Positions 26,504 to 34,044 of a stretch of 36,154 nucleotides of DNA are shown here, in pieces. This stretch comes from an uncultured Prevotellaceae bacterium. GTDB taxonomy: Bacteria > Bacteroidota > Bacteroidia > Bacteroidales > Bacteroidaceae. The stretch is taken from the NCBI GenBank assembly GCA_902761905.1, contig CACWMK010000029.1, forward strand, positions 1-36,154, written 5' to 3'. Each line of letters opens with the position of its first letter. Within the stretch, counting starts at the first letter, position 1. The position numbers and the translations under genes are program-made. A model generated the notes under the pieces. That model worked only from the letters and a program-made list of their open reading frames with translations. It did not search any database and was not told the DNA's origin.

Positions 26504-28414
26504 TTACTCGATAGTAAGACGGCGGTTCTTGGGATATTTCACTTTGTATTGCAGAATCAGGTCGCGCTGCTCGCCGGGCTTGAGCTGTAGTGGCCATTTG
26601 ATGATGCCTGTCTTCTTATCAAACTGACCATCACTAAGTTCCTCCATGATTACCTCGATACTGGTATTACGCGAGATGGGGGCCTGATCAAACACAGTGA
26701 TGTTGACACTCTCCTGACGATTGTTCTTTACGGTGATACGCCACTTCAAAGTCTGCTCCTGATTGCTACCAAAGAATCGACGCGTAGAACTCTCGCTTAC
26801 CTTGATACGCTGTACACGAATGCTCTGGTCGCGCCCCATCGAGAAGTGGAGCGTGTCGCTACTTACGTTAGGGTCGAGAATACTCTTGCCTACAAACGAA
26901 TTGTCGAAATATACATTGGCCTCGCCCTCCATCAGATTGAGTTTCTGCCAGTCGGTAGCATCGGCCACCAGGAACGACTCTTTATCGATCTTGGGTATGC
27001 CACGATACTCGTATGATGCTGGCAACTGATGACGGGCTATCTCGGTAGTAGTAGTCTTGCCACCATCAGGCAATGTAAGCAACTGCTTGATGTCGAACTC
27101 ATAGCCGAACTGTGCCTGCTGTTGATTGACAGAGACCACCTCGCTCTCGTTCAACTCTTCTTCTACAGCTACACCTGCCATAGCTGGTACAGTCTCTTTC
27201 GCTTTCAACACTTCGCCTTTAGAATTTGATCTGCGTCCCTTCTTTGATACGCCATAGCCCACAACTACAACCTCTTGAAGTGATGCTTGATCCTCCTTCA
27301 GGCGTATATTGAGCGTGGAACCTGGTTCTACAGTGTGTGTCTGGCTAACATAGCCTACGTATGAGAACGTAAGCCGGCGACTGTTTTGTGGCAGTACGAT
27401 TGAATAATTACCATCTATATCAGAAACTGTACCAAGATTCGTGCCCTTTACTATTACAGAAGCTCCAATCATTGGTTCACCGTCATCAGCCGATACAATC
27501 TTTCCACTAACAACGTTGCTGCCATCATTATCTATATTATAGGTAGGAGCCGACAGGCCATAATCCAACCAGTACGTCTTAAGCTGTGGTGCAACATTAG
27601 AACGATTAGGATTGGATGAAGAAAGCGTTACGGGCACGTTTTTCCATTCTTCCTTGGTGTTCTGGTAGATATTGGCTTTGTACGACAGTTGCAATGGTTC
27701 GTTGATGCTATTCGAACGTACGTCGTAGCTGGGGAACCAACCAGCATTCTTAACATAATAGGTGATGTCGAAAACGGCACGACCGGCCTGTTTGGCATCT
27801 ACCTTAACGTCAATCTCGGTGACGCTCTTCAACTTTAGTTTTGCTATCGAGTCGCACGTATCTTGCCTGCGTTTTAGTTCTTCATTCAGATTTTGCAACT
27901 GCTCTTCAAGTTCCTGACTGCGCTTCTTAACCGAAAGTACCTGTTGTGCATAGTAGGCGTTCAGTTCCTTGATGTTAGCCAACGGTGTAGCTACTGTTCG
28001 CCCAGCTACCGAGCAGTTGGTCTTTACCAGATCCAACTGTGCGGTCAACATCTCTTGTTCATCCTTGGTCTGCTGGATGCGACGCTCTACTGCCTTTACA
28101 TCATCCTCAGCAGCACGCAGTTTCTTGACTTGTGCCGCAGAGTCAGGATGAGCCGTTCGCTCGCTCACGCCTAATATCGTGAGATGGCCCTTCGCCTTAA
28201 CCTGCAAGCTCTTTTTGTCCATATATGGAGAAAAACCGGTAAACGTAACCACTTGTTCGCCTGGCACCAGGACAACGCTCTTTGAGCGCTCCACCTGAGC
28301 ACCATTGGTAAACACCGTAACCTTGTTTATAGATGCTGTCTGCTTGTCAACAGCCTTAGTCATAACTGCCGTCATCAGGCAAAGGGCAATCATCATTTTA
28401 CGCTTTATATTCAT
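26504..28414 (-). CDS. DUF4139/MuiA-like protein with an inserted CarboxypepD_reg-like domain
   Basis: 636 residues. A signal peptide (ending near TKA-V) leads into a DUF4140-type domain (ITKVTVF-like INKVTVFTNGAQVERS at about 29-45). A coiled coil follows at about 92-190 and the DUF4139 beta domain at about 205-635, with WFPSYDVR, LSYKANIYQNTKEEW and WPLQLKPGEQ. Inserted at about 302-380 is a CarboxypepD_reg-like domain (VSGKIVSADDGEPMIGASV, then DIDGNYSI), ending EVVVVGYG at 381-388. That is the sequence that ends the N-terminal extension and TonB box of SusC-type transporters. Proteins of this group are sometimes called MuiA, mucoidy inhibitors, with unknown biochemistry. It has its own promoter cassette. 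Confidence 0.85.
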   Translation of the reverse strand: MNIKRKMMIALCLMTAVMTKAVDKQTASINKVTVFTNGAQVERSKSVVLVPGEQVVTFTGFSPYMDKKSLQVKAKGHLTILGVSERTAHPDSAAQVKKLRAAEDDVKAVERRIQQTKDEQEMLTAQLDLVKTNCSVAGRTVATPLANIKELNAYYAQQVLSVKKRSQELEEQLQNLNEELKRRQDTCDSIAKLKLKSVTEIDVKVDAKQAGRAVFDITYYVKNAGWFPSYDVRSNSINEPLQLSYKANIYQNTKEEWKNVPVTLSSSNPNRSNVAPQLKTYWLDYGLSAPTYNIDNDGSNVVSGKIVSADDGEPMIGASVIVKGTNLGTVSDIDGNYSIVLPQNSRRLTFSYVGYVSQTHTVEPGSTLNIRLKEDQASLQEVVVVGYGVSKKGRRSNSKGEVLKAKETVPAMAGVAVEEELNESEVVSVNQQQAQFGYEFDIKQLLTLPDGGKTTTTEIARHQLPASYEYRGIPKIDKESFLVADATDWQKLNLMEGEANVYFDNSFVGKSILDPNVSSDTLHFSMGRDQSIRVQRIKVSESSTRRFFGSNQEQTLKWRITVKNNRQESVNITVFDQAPISRNTSIEVIMEELSDGQFDKKTGIIKWPLQLKPGEQRDLILQYKVKYPKNRRLTIE

Positions 28415-28459
28415 AGTGAATAATATAATTGGGTTTCTTTTATGTGATTAATATTAATG

Positions 28460-28491
28460 CAAAAGTACACACGATTCTTCATTTCGCCAAA
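28460..28491 (-). promoter_or_regulatory. Promoter cassette copy 4 (DUF4139 gene)
   Basis: TTTG (28488-28491), a 20-bp spacer and TACTTTTG (28460-28467). The outer CGCATAAATATTTGGCGAAATGAAGA-type core is intact. It lies 45 bp before the ATG. Confidence 0.88.
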
Positions 28492-28510
28492 TATTTATGC
28501 GAGAAAATAA

Positions 28511-28621
28511 TCATTTGGGGTATTTTGAGTATTTACGAACAAATTCAACAGCTTCTTTAATTGTATCGGGATATGATATACTAATTTGGTAGCTGCCAGG
28601 GTATCCCGAGGCATGCTTATC
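28511..28621 (-). pseudogene. Short C-terminal gene remnant, family not recognised
   Basis: Between the DUF4488-like gene and promoter copy 4 there is a 36-codon open stretch with no start codon, bounded upstream by TGA and ending TGA at 28511-28513. It reads DKHASGYPGSYQISISYPD, followed by TIKEAVEFVRKYSKYPK. The amphipathic ending looks like the C-terminus of a small helical protein; a HEPN-type tail is possible but I cannot confirm it. It could also be chance coding, so confidence is low. Confidence 0.35.
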
Positions 28622-28641
28622 TCATTCAGTTTATCGTCTCT

Positions 28642-29460
28642 TTATCTGTTTCTTTGCATATTCTGGCTGGCGATGCAACTCAGTGGCGTCTGGCCATCGG
28701 TGACACGCTCCAGAATCAGCCAGTCTATGCGGTAGTCGATGCTCTCTTCTACGGCGATGCGGTCTTTCGACAACCACTTCACACGATGGGGCTTGTTTCC
28801 CATCTTGTAAGCGTTTTTACCATCATACTCTACCTTGTCAACTCCGCCACCACGTCCAAAAGTAATCAGTACCGCATTCTCAGGCGACAGCACCATAAAA
28901 CTATTGAAGTATTTGCTTGTGCGGTATTGCTCATGCAGCTTCGGCAGCGCTTTCTTTACATCGTGCAGTTCATCTACATATCCGATGATGCGCCAAGTCC
29001 CATTCAGAGGATTGCGTGGGTCAACTTCTGCCTTACCCGTCAACGCGACGAAAGCGATGCGGGCAAACTCAGAGTATTGGCCCGACTCATACTTCTCAAT
29101 GCACCAGTCATTGTTGGGGAAATGTAGGTGGCTGGTGTACTGGCTCCACCATTTCATAGTGAAATGATCTGCATTACTGTCGTAGATGAGCGTAGTTTTG
29201 TCATTCTCGTCCTTCGGCTGGTCGCCAGTATAATTGAATACCTTGTGGTCGTTGTTGCTTATGCTGAAAAAGGCATTCTGAAACGAGACCATCAGCGTAA
29301 TGCTGTCGGTGCATATCTTGTACTGCTCAAAGGGAGCTTTCACCTCGCCCACTTTTCCTGTCAGCATCATCATCTTATAGATACCACGCGGATTTTCCGT
29401 TTGCGCTGTCGCACCCATTGCCAGAGAGCCCAGCAACAATATAAAGATCGACTTCTTCAT
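28642..29460 (-). CDS. Secreted DUF4488-like protein
   Basis: 272 residues with a signal peptide (AMGATA-Q near residue 20). Two related halves are visible, each beginning around a 'NPRGIYKM' or 'NPLNGTWRI' motif (about residues 23-30 and 146-154). Such lipocalin-like beta-barrel halves are typical of DUF4488-type Bacteroidota proteins. The second half holds DELHDVKKALPKLHEQYR and a GRGGGVDKVEY segment. No catalytic motif is apparent; a role in binding a small hydrophobic ligand in the periplasm is a guess from the fold. It is a monocistronic unit with promoter copy 5. Confidence 0.72.
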   Translation of the reverse strand: MKKSIFILLLGSLAMGATAQTENPRGIYKMMMLTGKVGEVKAPFEQYKICTDSITLMVSFQNAFFSISNNDHKVFNYTGDQPKDENDKTTLIYDSNADHFTMKWWSQYTSHLHFPNNDWCIEKYESGQYSEFARIAFVALTGKAEVDPRNPLNGTWRIIGYVDELHDVKKALPKLHEQYRTSKYFNSFMVLSPENAVLITFGRGGGVDKVEYDGKNAYKMGNKPHRVKWLSKDRIAVEESIDYRIDWLILERVTDGQTPLSCIASQNMQRNR

Positions 29461-29494
29461 TATTTTATTATGTATGGTTTACTAATTCCTATTG

Positions 29495-29526
29495 CAAAGG
29501 TACGTACAATTCTTCATTTCGCCAAA
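29495..29526 (-). promoter_or_regulatory. Promoter cassette copy 5 (DUF4488-like gene)
   Basis: TTTG (29523-29526), a 20-bp spacer and TACCTTTG (29495-29502). The stretch 29476-29528 is identical to 30827-30879, so this copy and copy 6 share the leader as well as the promoter. Confidence 0.9.
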
Positions 29527-29572
29527 TAATAATGCGAGAAACTAAGCCTTTAGTTAAATAAATGTAGTCTAT

Positions 29573-29677
29573 TTACTTATTAACAAATTCGCCGATTTTC
29601 TTAATCAATTTTCTTGTAGGCTCAATATAGGGAGTGATTTTCTCCTCGTTCGCCTCAAAGAACAGGTTGATCTCTCG
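29573..29677 (-). pseudogene. Remnant of a small helical protein, perhaps the HEPN partner of the MNT gene
   Basis: Directly after the nucleotidyltransferase stop codon lies an open stretch of 34 codons bounded by an in-frame TAA upstream, with no start codon. It reads EINLFFEANEEKITPYIEP, then TRKLIKKIGEFVNK and a stop. MNT nucleotidyltransferases are usually followed by a HEPN-domain gene, and this charged helical tail is what the end of a HEPN protein looks like. The first 100 or so residues are gone. The family assignment rests on position and helix character only. Confidence 0.45.
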
Positions 29678-29680
29678 TTA

Positions 29681-30007
29681 TCACTTAGCTCTATACAATA
29701 CTTGTTTGTCTTCTTCTACATTATAATAGAACATAGCATGTGGACCATCAAACCACTCTTGCTTAGTATATGCATGGGGACGAATATCCTCGCCTATATC
29801 CCACCCCATTTCAACAAACGGATAGGAATACTTATTAAAATCCTCGTGCTCAAGACGTGGCTTATCAAGTATCAACAGAAGATCCCAATCAGAACCATCG
29901 TGCCAGTCTCCACGTGCACGCGATCCATAGAGATACAACAGACTACCTTTGGGTAAAACCCTTTCGGCCACCTGCTTAATACTGTCGATAACTTTGCTAT
30001 TGTTCAT
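29681..30007 (-). CDS. MNT-type minimal nucleotidyltransferase
   Basis: 108 residues from ATG 30007; an upstream TTG lies in the promoter and is not used. The Pol-beta nucleotidyltransferase core is complete: YGSRARGDWHDGSDWDLLL at about residues 27-45, with the GS and DxD metal-binding residues, and a third acid likely in the WDIGEDIRP segment. Such minimal nucleotidyltransferases act as antitoxins that AMPylate or oligoadenylate a HEPN toxin RNase. Here the expected HEPN gene is reduced to a tail fragment, so the antitoxin may be an orphan. It has its own promoter, a distant relative of the local cassette. Confidence 0.88.
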   Translation of the reverse strand: MNNSKVIDSIKQVAERVLPKGSLLYLYGSRARGDWHDGSDWDLLLILDKPRLEHEDFNKYSYPFVEMGWDIGEDIRPHAYTKQEWFDGPHAMFYYNVEEDKQVLYRAK

Positions 30008-30028
30008 AACTATTGGTTTTGTATGCTG

Positions 30029-30060
30029 CAAATATACGCACTAATTTCCAATCTACCAAA
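30029..30060 (-). promoter_or_regulatory. Promoter of the MNT gene (diverged cassette)
   Basis: TTTG (30057-30060), a 20-bp spacer and TATATTTG (30029-30036). The spacer and flanks keep some likeness to the cassette (ATATTTGGTAGATTGGAAAT), but clearly less than the seven close copies. Confidence 0.75.
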
Positions 30061-30153
30061 TATTTTGGAATAAAAGCGCATTAAAGTGCATTTGATCTCA
30101 AATCAGCTATCCATATAGGGTTATATCTTGAATATGTATTTTACGCATTTAAA

Positions 30154-30813
30154 TCATTCACTTAACGAGGGAAATAATGCATTCAGTTCTTTTTCGGAAA
30201 AGTGCCCTGAAACATAGTTGGGATCGGCTTTGCTTAACTTAAAGTATACAACCCTCTTTTTATCTATACTAATAACAGCTGTTGCGAAGTTCCTTCCTCC
30301 ATTATCTTCATATACAAGAACATTTCTACTTGGGCTAATTGTACATAAGCACTCTGGCTCTGGAATACTGGGAAAATGCGTATACAGGTTTACATAAGCA
30401 TATAGTGAATCACGCATCTTATAACCAATATATTGACGGAAATACTTTCTAAATCGATACGGCTCCTCACTCATATAATTATCCTTATCATAAAGATGGT
30501 TGTCGAAATAGTGTTTTAAAACGTCTTTAGCTAAAGAATATTCTGCATCAGACAGAGCGTAGAGATGCATATCGTCTTTAAGTACTAAAGTGCTATCTGG
30601 ATAATAATAAGAAGTATCGTTATTTAGCAAGAAGTCCAGACCATCTTCAGAGAAATCTGTGGCCCATGTGATTTGTATATCCTTAAACGAAGTCTTTTTG
30701 CCATTGCTACATGATAATAGCATACATAGACAACAAGTAACCAAGGGTATATATATCCAAGCTATCCCATCGCCTATTTTACGTTTAATCTTATTCCCTA
30801 TATGTAATGCCAT
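30154..30813 (-). CDS. Lipoprotein of unknown function
   Basis: 219 residues. A basic N-terminus, then a hydrophobic run ending LCMLLSCSNGKK, is a lipobox with Cys at about residue 35, unusually far from the start. The rest is polar and rich in Asp, Tyr and Lys, with tyrosine-rich stretches such as DTSYYYPDST and MSEEPYRFRKYFRQY. I recognise no family. A later ATG would give a shorter signal peptide, but none is in range, so the ATG at 30813 is kept. It is a single unit with promoter copy 6 and is separated from the MNT gene by 93 AT-rich bases (30061-30153) in which I see nothing. Confidence 0.75.
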   Translation of the reverse strand: MALHIGNKIKRKIGDGIAWIYIPLVTCCLCMLLSCSNGKKTSFKDIQITWATDFSEDGLDFLLNNDTSYYYPDSTLVLKDDMHLYALSDAEYSLAKDVLKHYFDNHLYDKDNYMSEEPYRFRKYFRQYIGYKMRDSLYAYVNLYTHFPSIPEPECLCTISPSRNVLVYEDNGGRNFATAVISIDKKRVVYFKLSKADPNYVSGHFSEKELNALFPSLSE

Positions 30814-30845
30814 ACTTATTCTGGTAGGTTTACTAATTCCTATTG

Positions 30846-30877
30846 CAAAGGTACGTACAATTCTTCATTTCGCCAAA
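30846..30877 (-). promoter_or_regulatory. Promoter cassette copy 6 (lipoprotein gene)
   Basis: TTTG (30874-30877), a 20-bp spacer and TACCTTTG (30846-30853). Identical to copy 5 over 53 bp. The outer part is shared with copy 7 (ATGCGAGAAAAATGA). Confidence 0.9.
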
Positions 30878-30928
30878 TATTTATGCGAGAAAAATGAGAA
30901 TAGGTCACTTTCGCCTTTAATCAACTGA

Positions 30929-32374
30929 TCACTCGCTGTCCACATGGCACTTGCCTTGACGTAGTTTTTCAAGGCGTGGATTCGGAGTGCCTTGATAATA
31001 ACGATTCTTGTCGAAGGCAAATGAGCAGGAGTTTACATAATCATAACCACAAATAAATGTAGCTTTATCAACTCCTATAATCAATGAGTCTTGATAATAA
31101 ACATGGTCGACATCACATGAATAATCGTCATCTTTGTTGTTATTCGACACATGATTCTCTGATACATAATGTGACTGGAATATCCTGAATGTCAAAGGGT
31201 TGGCTCCTGGCAAAAGGCGATTCTCGTAATAAACTCTATTCTTGTCAGCATACCAGTCACGATAACGCTCAACCCGATGAATAGTTGCAAAGTCACAACC
31301 AGCAGGCATAGCCATAAGTTCTGAATTATATACAGTAGTGCCATCAGTGTGGAATGCTTCGTTCAATCCCTCATTCATATTCTTATGTCTTAACGATTTG
31401 AGGTCTCGTATAGACGTGCCACTAGCCTGATAATATACGCGATTCTTGTCTTGTGCAAAGTGCTGTTCACCCTCCAATACTCTGAAAGTTTTCGGATCTG
31501 CCCCTTCAACTATTTGATTCTCGTAGTAAACACATTTAGAATCCTTAGCATAGCGGAAGCTTAGAGCTTTAAATGTTGCATAATCGCCGATAGGAATATT
31601 ATTTTCCCCAATGTTTGCATCTAATCCTAGATAATAGACATTCTTGCAATCTATCGCCCAACTGCCATCTATTTTCTTAAAACTGCTCACGTCTGCTACG
31701 TGAAGTGGAGATGTGCCGTGGTAGTAATCATGGGCATCGTGTGCAAGAGAGAGAGAAAAACTAAAATCGTTTTTGCTTTTGGGAACAACAAATGTTGCAG
31801 GATCAGCACCTGGGATAGTATCGTTATTATACCATACATATCTATTGTCAGCAGAATAGTTTTCGTTTAATACACGGAAAGACGAAGGGGCTGCCAGATC
31901 TAAAATTTCATTGTGATAATATACATGGTTTACGTCTTTTGAATATGCTTCATTTAGACGTACGAATGTTGATGGGTCGTACCCTTCTGGTTTCTCAGCA
32001 GCAAATTCGCTCGAAGCAATTTTGATAAATAAAGATATAACAACAATAGGAATCAATGGACATAAGAAGAACAGCCAAGAAGCCTTCAAACGCCTGGACA
32101 CCCACAAACAAAACCTCATTAATGGAAACAGGTAGATGGGATAAAGTAATATGGTGATAAATATACCATAACGGCAGGTCTCATCAACTGTCGAGCGGAA
32201 TGGTGCATCAAAGAGGAATAGTGAACCAAAGAATAATAAAGGCCATGTCAAAAGCGATATAACCATGAGCCAGAAGAATATCTTCTGAAGAAACGTTGGC
32301 TGCCCTCCCAAAATGCGAGCTATCAGTCCACGATCTTTAATCGCCTCCTCAAAGTTTTTATTATCTCTTGTCAT
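30929..32374 (-). CDS. Membrane protein with DKNYY repeats
   Basis: 481 residues from ATG 32374, which gives MTRDNKNFEEA and a 4-bp gap to the upstream stop; the longer frame would overlap the upstream gene by 92 bp. Three or four membrane helices lie at about residues 28-130 (for example FFWLMVISLLTWPLLFF). The rest is an extracytoplasmic region of about eight DKNYY-type repeats, each reading roughly 'yAkDkn.VYYen..i.gaDp.TF.vl', for instance YAKDSKCVYYENQIVEGADP and FAQDKNRVYYQ. DKNYY repeats are widespread in Gram-negative bacteria and have no assigned biochemistry. It is the third gene of the operon with the propeller and DUF4153 genes. Confidence 0.82.
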   Translation of the reverse strand: MTRDNKNFEEAIKDRGLIARILGGQPTFLQKIFFWLMVISLLTWPLLFFGSLFLFDAPFRSTVDETCRYGIFITILLYPIYLFPLMRFCLWVSRRLKASWLFFLCPLIPIVVISLFIKIASSEFAAEKPEGYDPSTFVRLNEAYSKDVNHVYYHNEILDLAAPSSFRVLNENYSADNRYVWYNNDTIPGADPATFVVPKSKNDFSFSLSLAHDAHDYYHGTSPLHVADVSSFKKIDGSWAIDCKNVYYLGLDANIGENNIPIGDYATFKALSFRYAKDSKCVYYENQIVEGADPKTFRVLEGEQHFAQDKNRVYYQASGTSIRDLKSLRHKNMNEGLNEAFHTDGTTVYNSELMAMPAGCDFATIHRVERYRDWYADKNRVYYENRLLPGANPLTFRIFQSHYVSENHVSNNNKDDDYSCDVDHVYYQDSLIIGVDKATFICGYDYVNSCSFAFDKNRYYQGTPNPRLEKLRQGKCHVDSE

Positions 32375-32378
32375 ATAA

Positions 32379-34025
32379 TTATGGTAGGTTATTTTTCTGT
32401 TTTCTGAATAACTGGAGGCCGTAGTACCTGACATCGGTAATGACACTATCTCTGATACAAATGCCTTCAAGTATTAGCAGTAGTGAGTCGTTGCGATAGG
32501 TAAGCAGTGGTTCTGGATGGCGCAGGAGCGATCTGTCCTGACTGACAATCTTTTGGATAGGATATTCGAGTACGGTATCCTTATTCAGGGTGACAATGAC
32601 CGTCGTGTCATTATAGTTGCATTGGTAAGCTTTTGAGGGTAGCATAATTGTGTATTCGCCTAACTCAACAGGATTTCTCCTGCTATACGAGTCGTAATCA
32701 CTATAATCGCGATCCTTTGCCTTGGCATAGCTGAAGCTATACTCCGAATGCGACCATTTGCCGTATTTAGCTTCGAACTCCTTGTCGCCGATTCCATCGC
32801 GTACATACTTGATGACACTGCTTACATCCTTGTATCGCTCGCACATCATACTGTCCTGCTTGATACTCCAAGTGTCTATATCGTCGTTCAGCTTGCCCGT
32901 CTTGGCGTCAGTAAGTTTCAGTTCGCTAATAAGCTCAGTGAGTCGCTGCTTCTGGCAACTAAGACCAATGCTTTTGGCAGATATACCAGGGATATAGGTA
33001 AAGAGGATGATAGCCGCACCAAAGATGAGGGCCATAAGCTGATAGCGACGGGTGCGCTGGCGGAACAGCATCAGCACAAAGAGAGTCATAAGTACACCTG
33101 CCACCATCAGATAGAAGCGACTCTCAGTGAAACTGTAAAGACGGATGCGATAGATAGAGCCAATCCAATACATGATGAGTGGAGGGATGGCTATAAATGT
33201 GAATCTATTGTAGAACCAGTCGTAGTATCGCTGGCTGAGTATCGACTGGGCCACACGACCTATCAATGCCACAGTGATGAATCCCATCACCATCCAAGCT
33301 ACCCCACCCTTGGGCAGATCCCACACGAATACTATCTTTATAAAATAGGTATATAGGATGACGGTATAGATGATGACAGCCGGCGAGAGGATGAAATTGA
33401 GGATGATTCGAAGAATCTTGAATGGCTCCTCGACAACGTCTTCGTTCTGCCGGACCAGTGTACAGCATATCTGTGGGGCAAGCACCAAGAATATGAACTG
33501 GGCGATATGCTGGTAGAAATATTTGGGCTCGTCGATGCCGAAGATATAGAAGAATGATGCAAATATAGCCAACACAGCCAAATAAAGGATACCTGATATA
33601 ATCAGACCGAAGAACATCTGTGTAGCCACATGCAGCGAATGAGCTGCAAACGAGCGGTTATCCAATCGCCTATTGCCGATAATGAGCAGGATGGCAGCCA
33701 GTACATAGGTGAACGTGAATCCGTATGTCCAGAGGAACGGCTTCAAGTCGAGCATCATCAGGGGCAGGAATATGAAGAACGAGGCGTAGTAAGCCCAACG
33801 ATTAACGCGATGGAGCCAGAATGTAAGCGCCATCAGCGGCACGAAGAAGCATAGGATATCGCCATTGATGTCGCTAACCATATGGCCGGCCGTTTCGCTC
33901 CACACTGTTGTCTCAGTATCCCAGACGGCAATAATAAAGAATGCTATCCCCAGGGCTAACTCTACAGGAAACTTACGCGGACTTAGCAGCAACTGCTGCA
34001 ATAATGATTTCAGTTTTGTACTCAT
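32379..34025 (-). CDS. DUF4153 polytopic membrane protein
   Basis: 548 residues from ATG 34025; the longer frame would overlap the upstream stop and is rejected. About ten hydrophobic helices fill residues 15-360 (for example FPVELALGIAFFIIAVW and ILYLAVLAIFASFFYIFGID). A soluble C-terminal domain follows at about 365-548. The arrangement and helix pattern match DUF4153 proteins, whose function is unknown. Lys/Tyr/Ser-rich repeats such as YSFSYAKAKDRDYSDYDSYS lie in the C-terminal domain. It is cotranscribed with the propeller gene upstream (19-bp gap) and the DKNYY gene downstream (4-bp gap). Confidence 0.82.
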   Translation of the reverse strand: MSTKLKSLLQQLLLSPRKFPVELALGIAFFIIAVWDTETTVWSETAGHMVSDINGDILCFFVPLMALTFWLHRVNRWAYYASFFIFLPLMMLDLKPFLWTYGFTFTYVLAAILLIIGNRRLDNRSFAAHSLHVATQMFFGLIISGILYLAVLAIFASFFYIFGIDEPKYFYQHIAQFIFLVLAPQICCTLVRQNEDVVEEPFKILRIILNFILSPAVIIYTVILYTYFIKIVFVWDLPKGGVAWMVMGFITVALIGRVAQSILSQRYYDWFYNRFTFIAIPPLIMYWIGSIYRIRLYSFTESRFYLMVAGVLMTLFVLMLFRQRTRRYQLMALIFGAAIILFTYIPGISAKSIGLSCQKQRLTELISELKLTDAKTGKLNDDIDTWSIKQDSMMCERYKDVSSVIKYVRDGIGDKEFEAKYGKWSHSEYSFSYAKAKDRDYSDYDSYSRRNPVELGEYTIMLPSKAYQCNYNDTTVIVTLNKDTVLEYPIQKIVSQDRSLLRHPEPLLTYRNDSLLLILEGICIRDSVITDVRYYGLQLFRKQKNNLP

Positions 34026-34044
34026 ATACAATGTTCGGTTTTTA

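Noticed and set aside
32375-32470. N-terminal extension of the DKNYY protein.
   Set aside because: It overlaps the 3' end of the DUF4153 gene by 92 bp and adds no family residues; ATG 32374 leaves a natural 4-bp gap.
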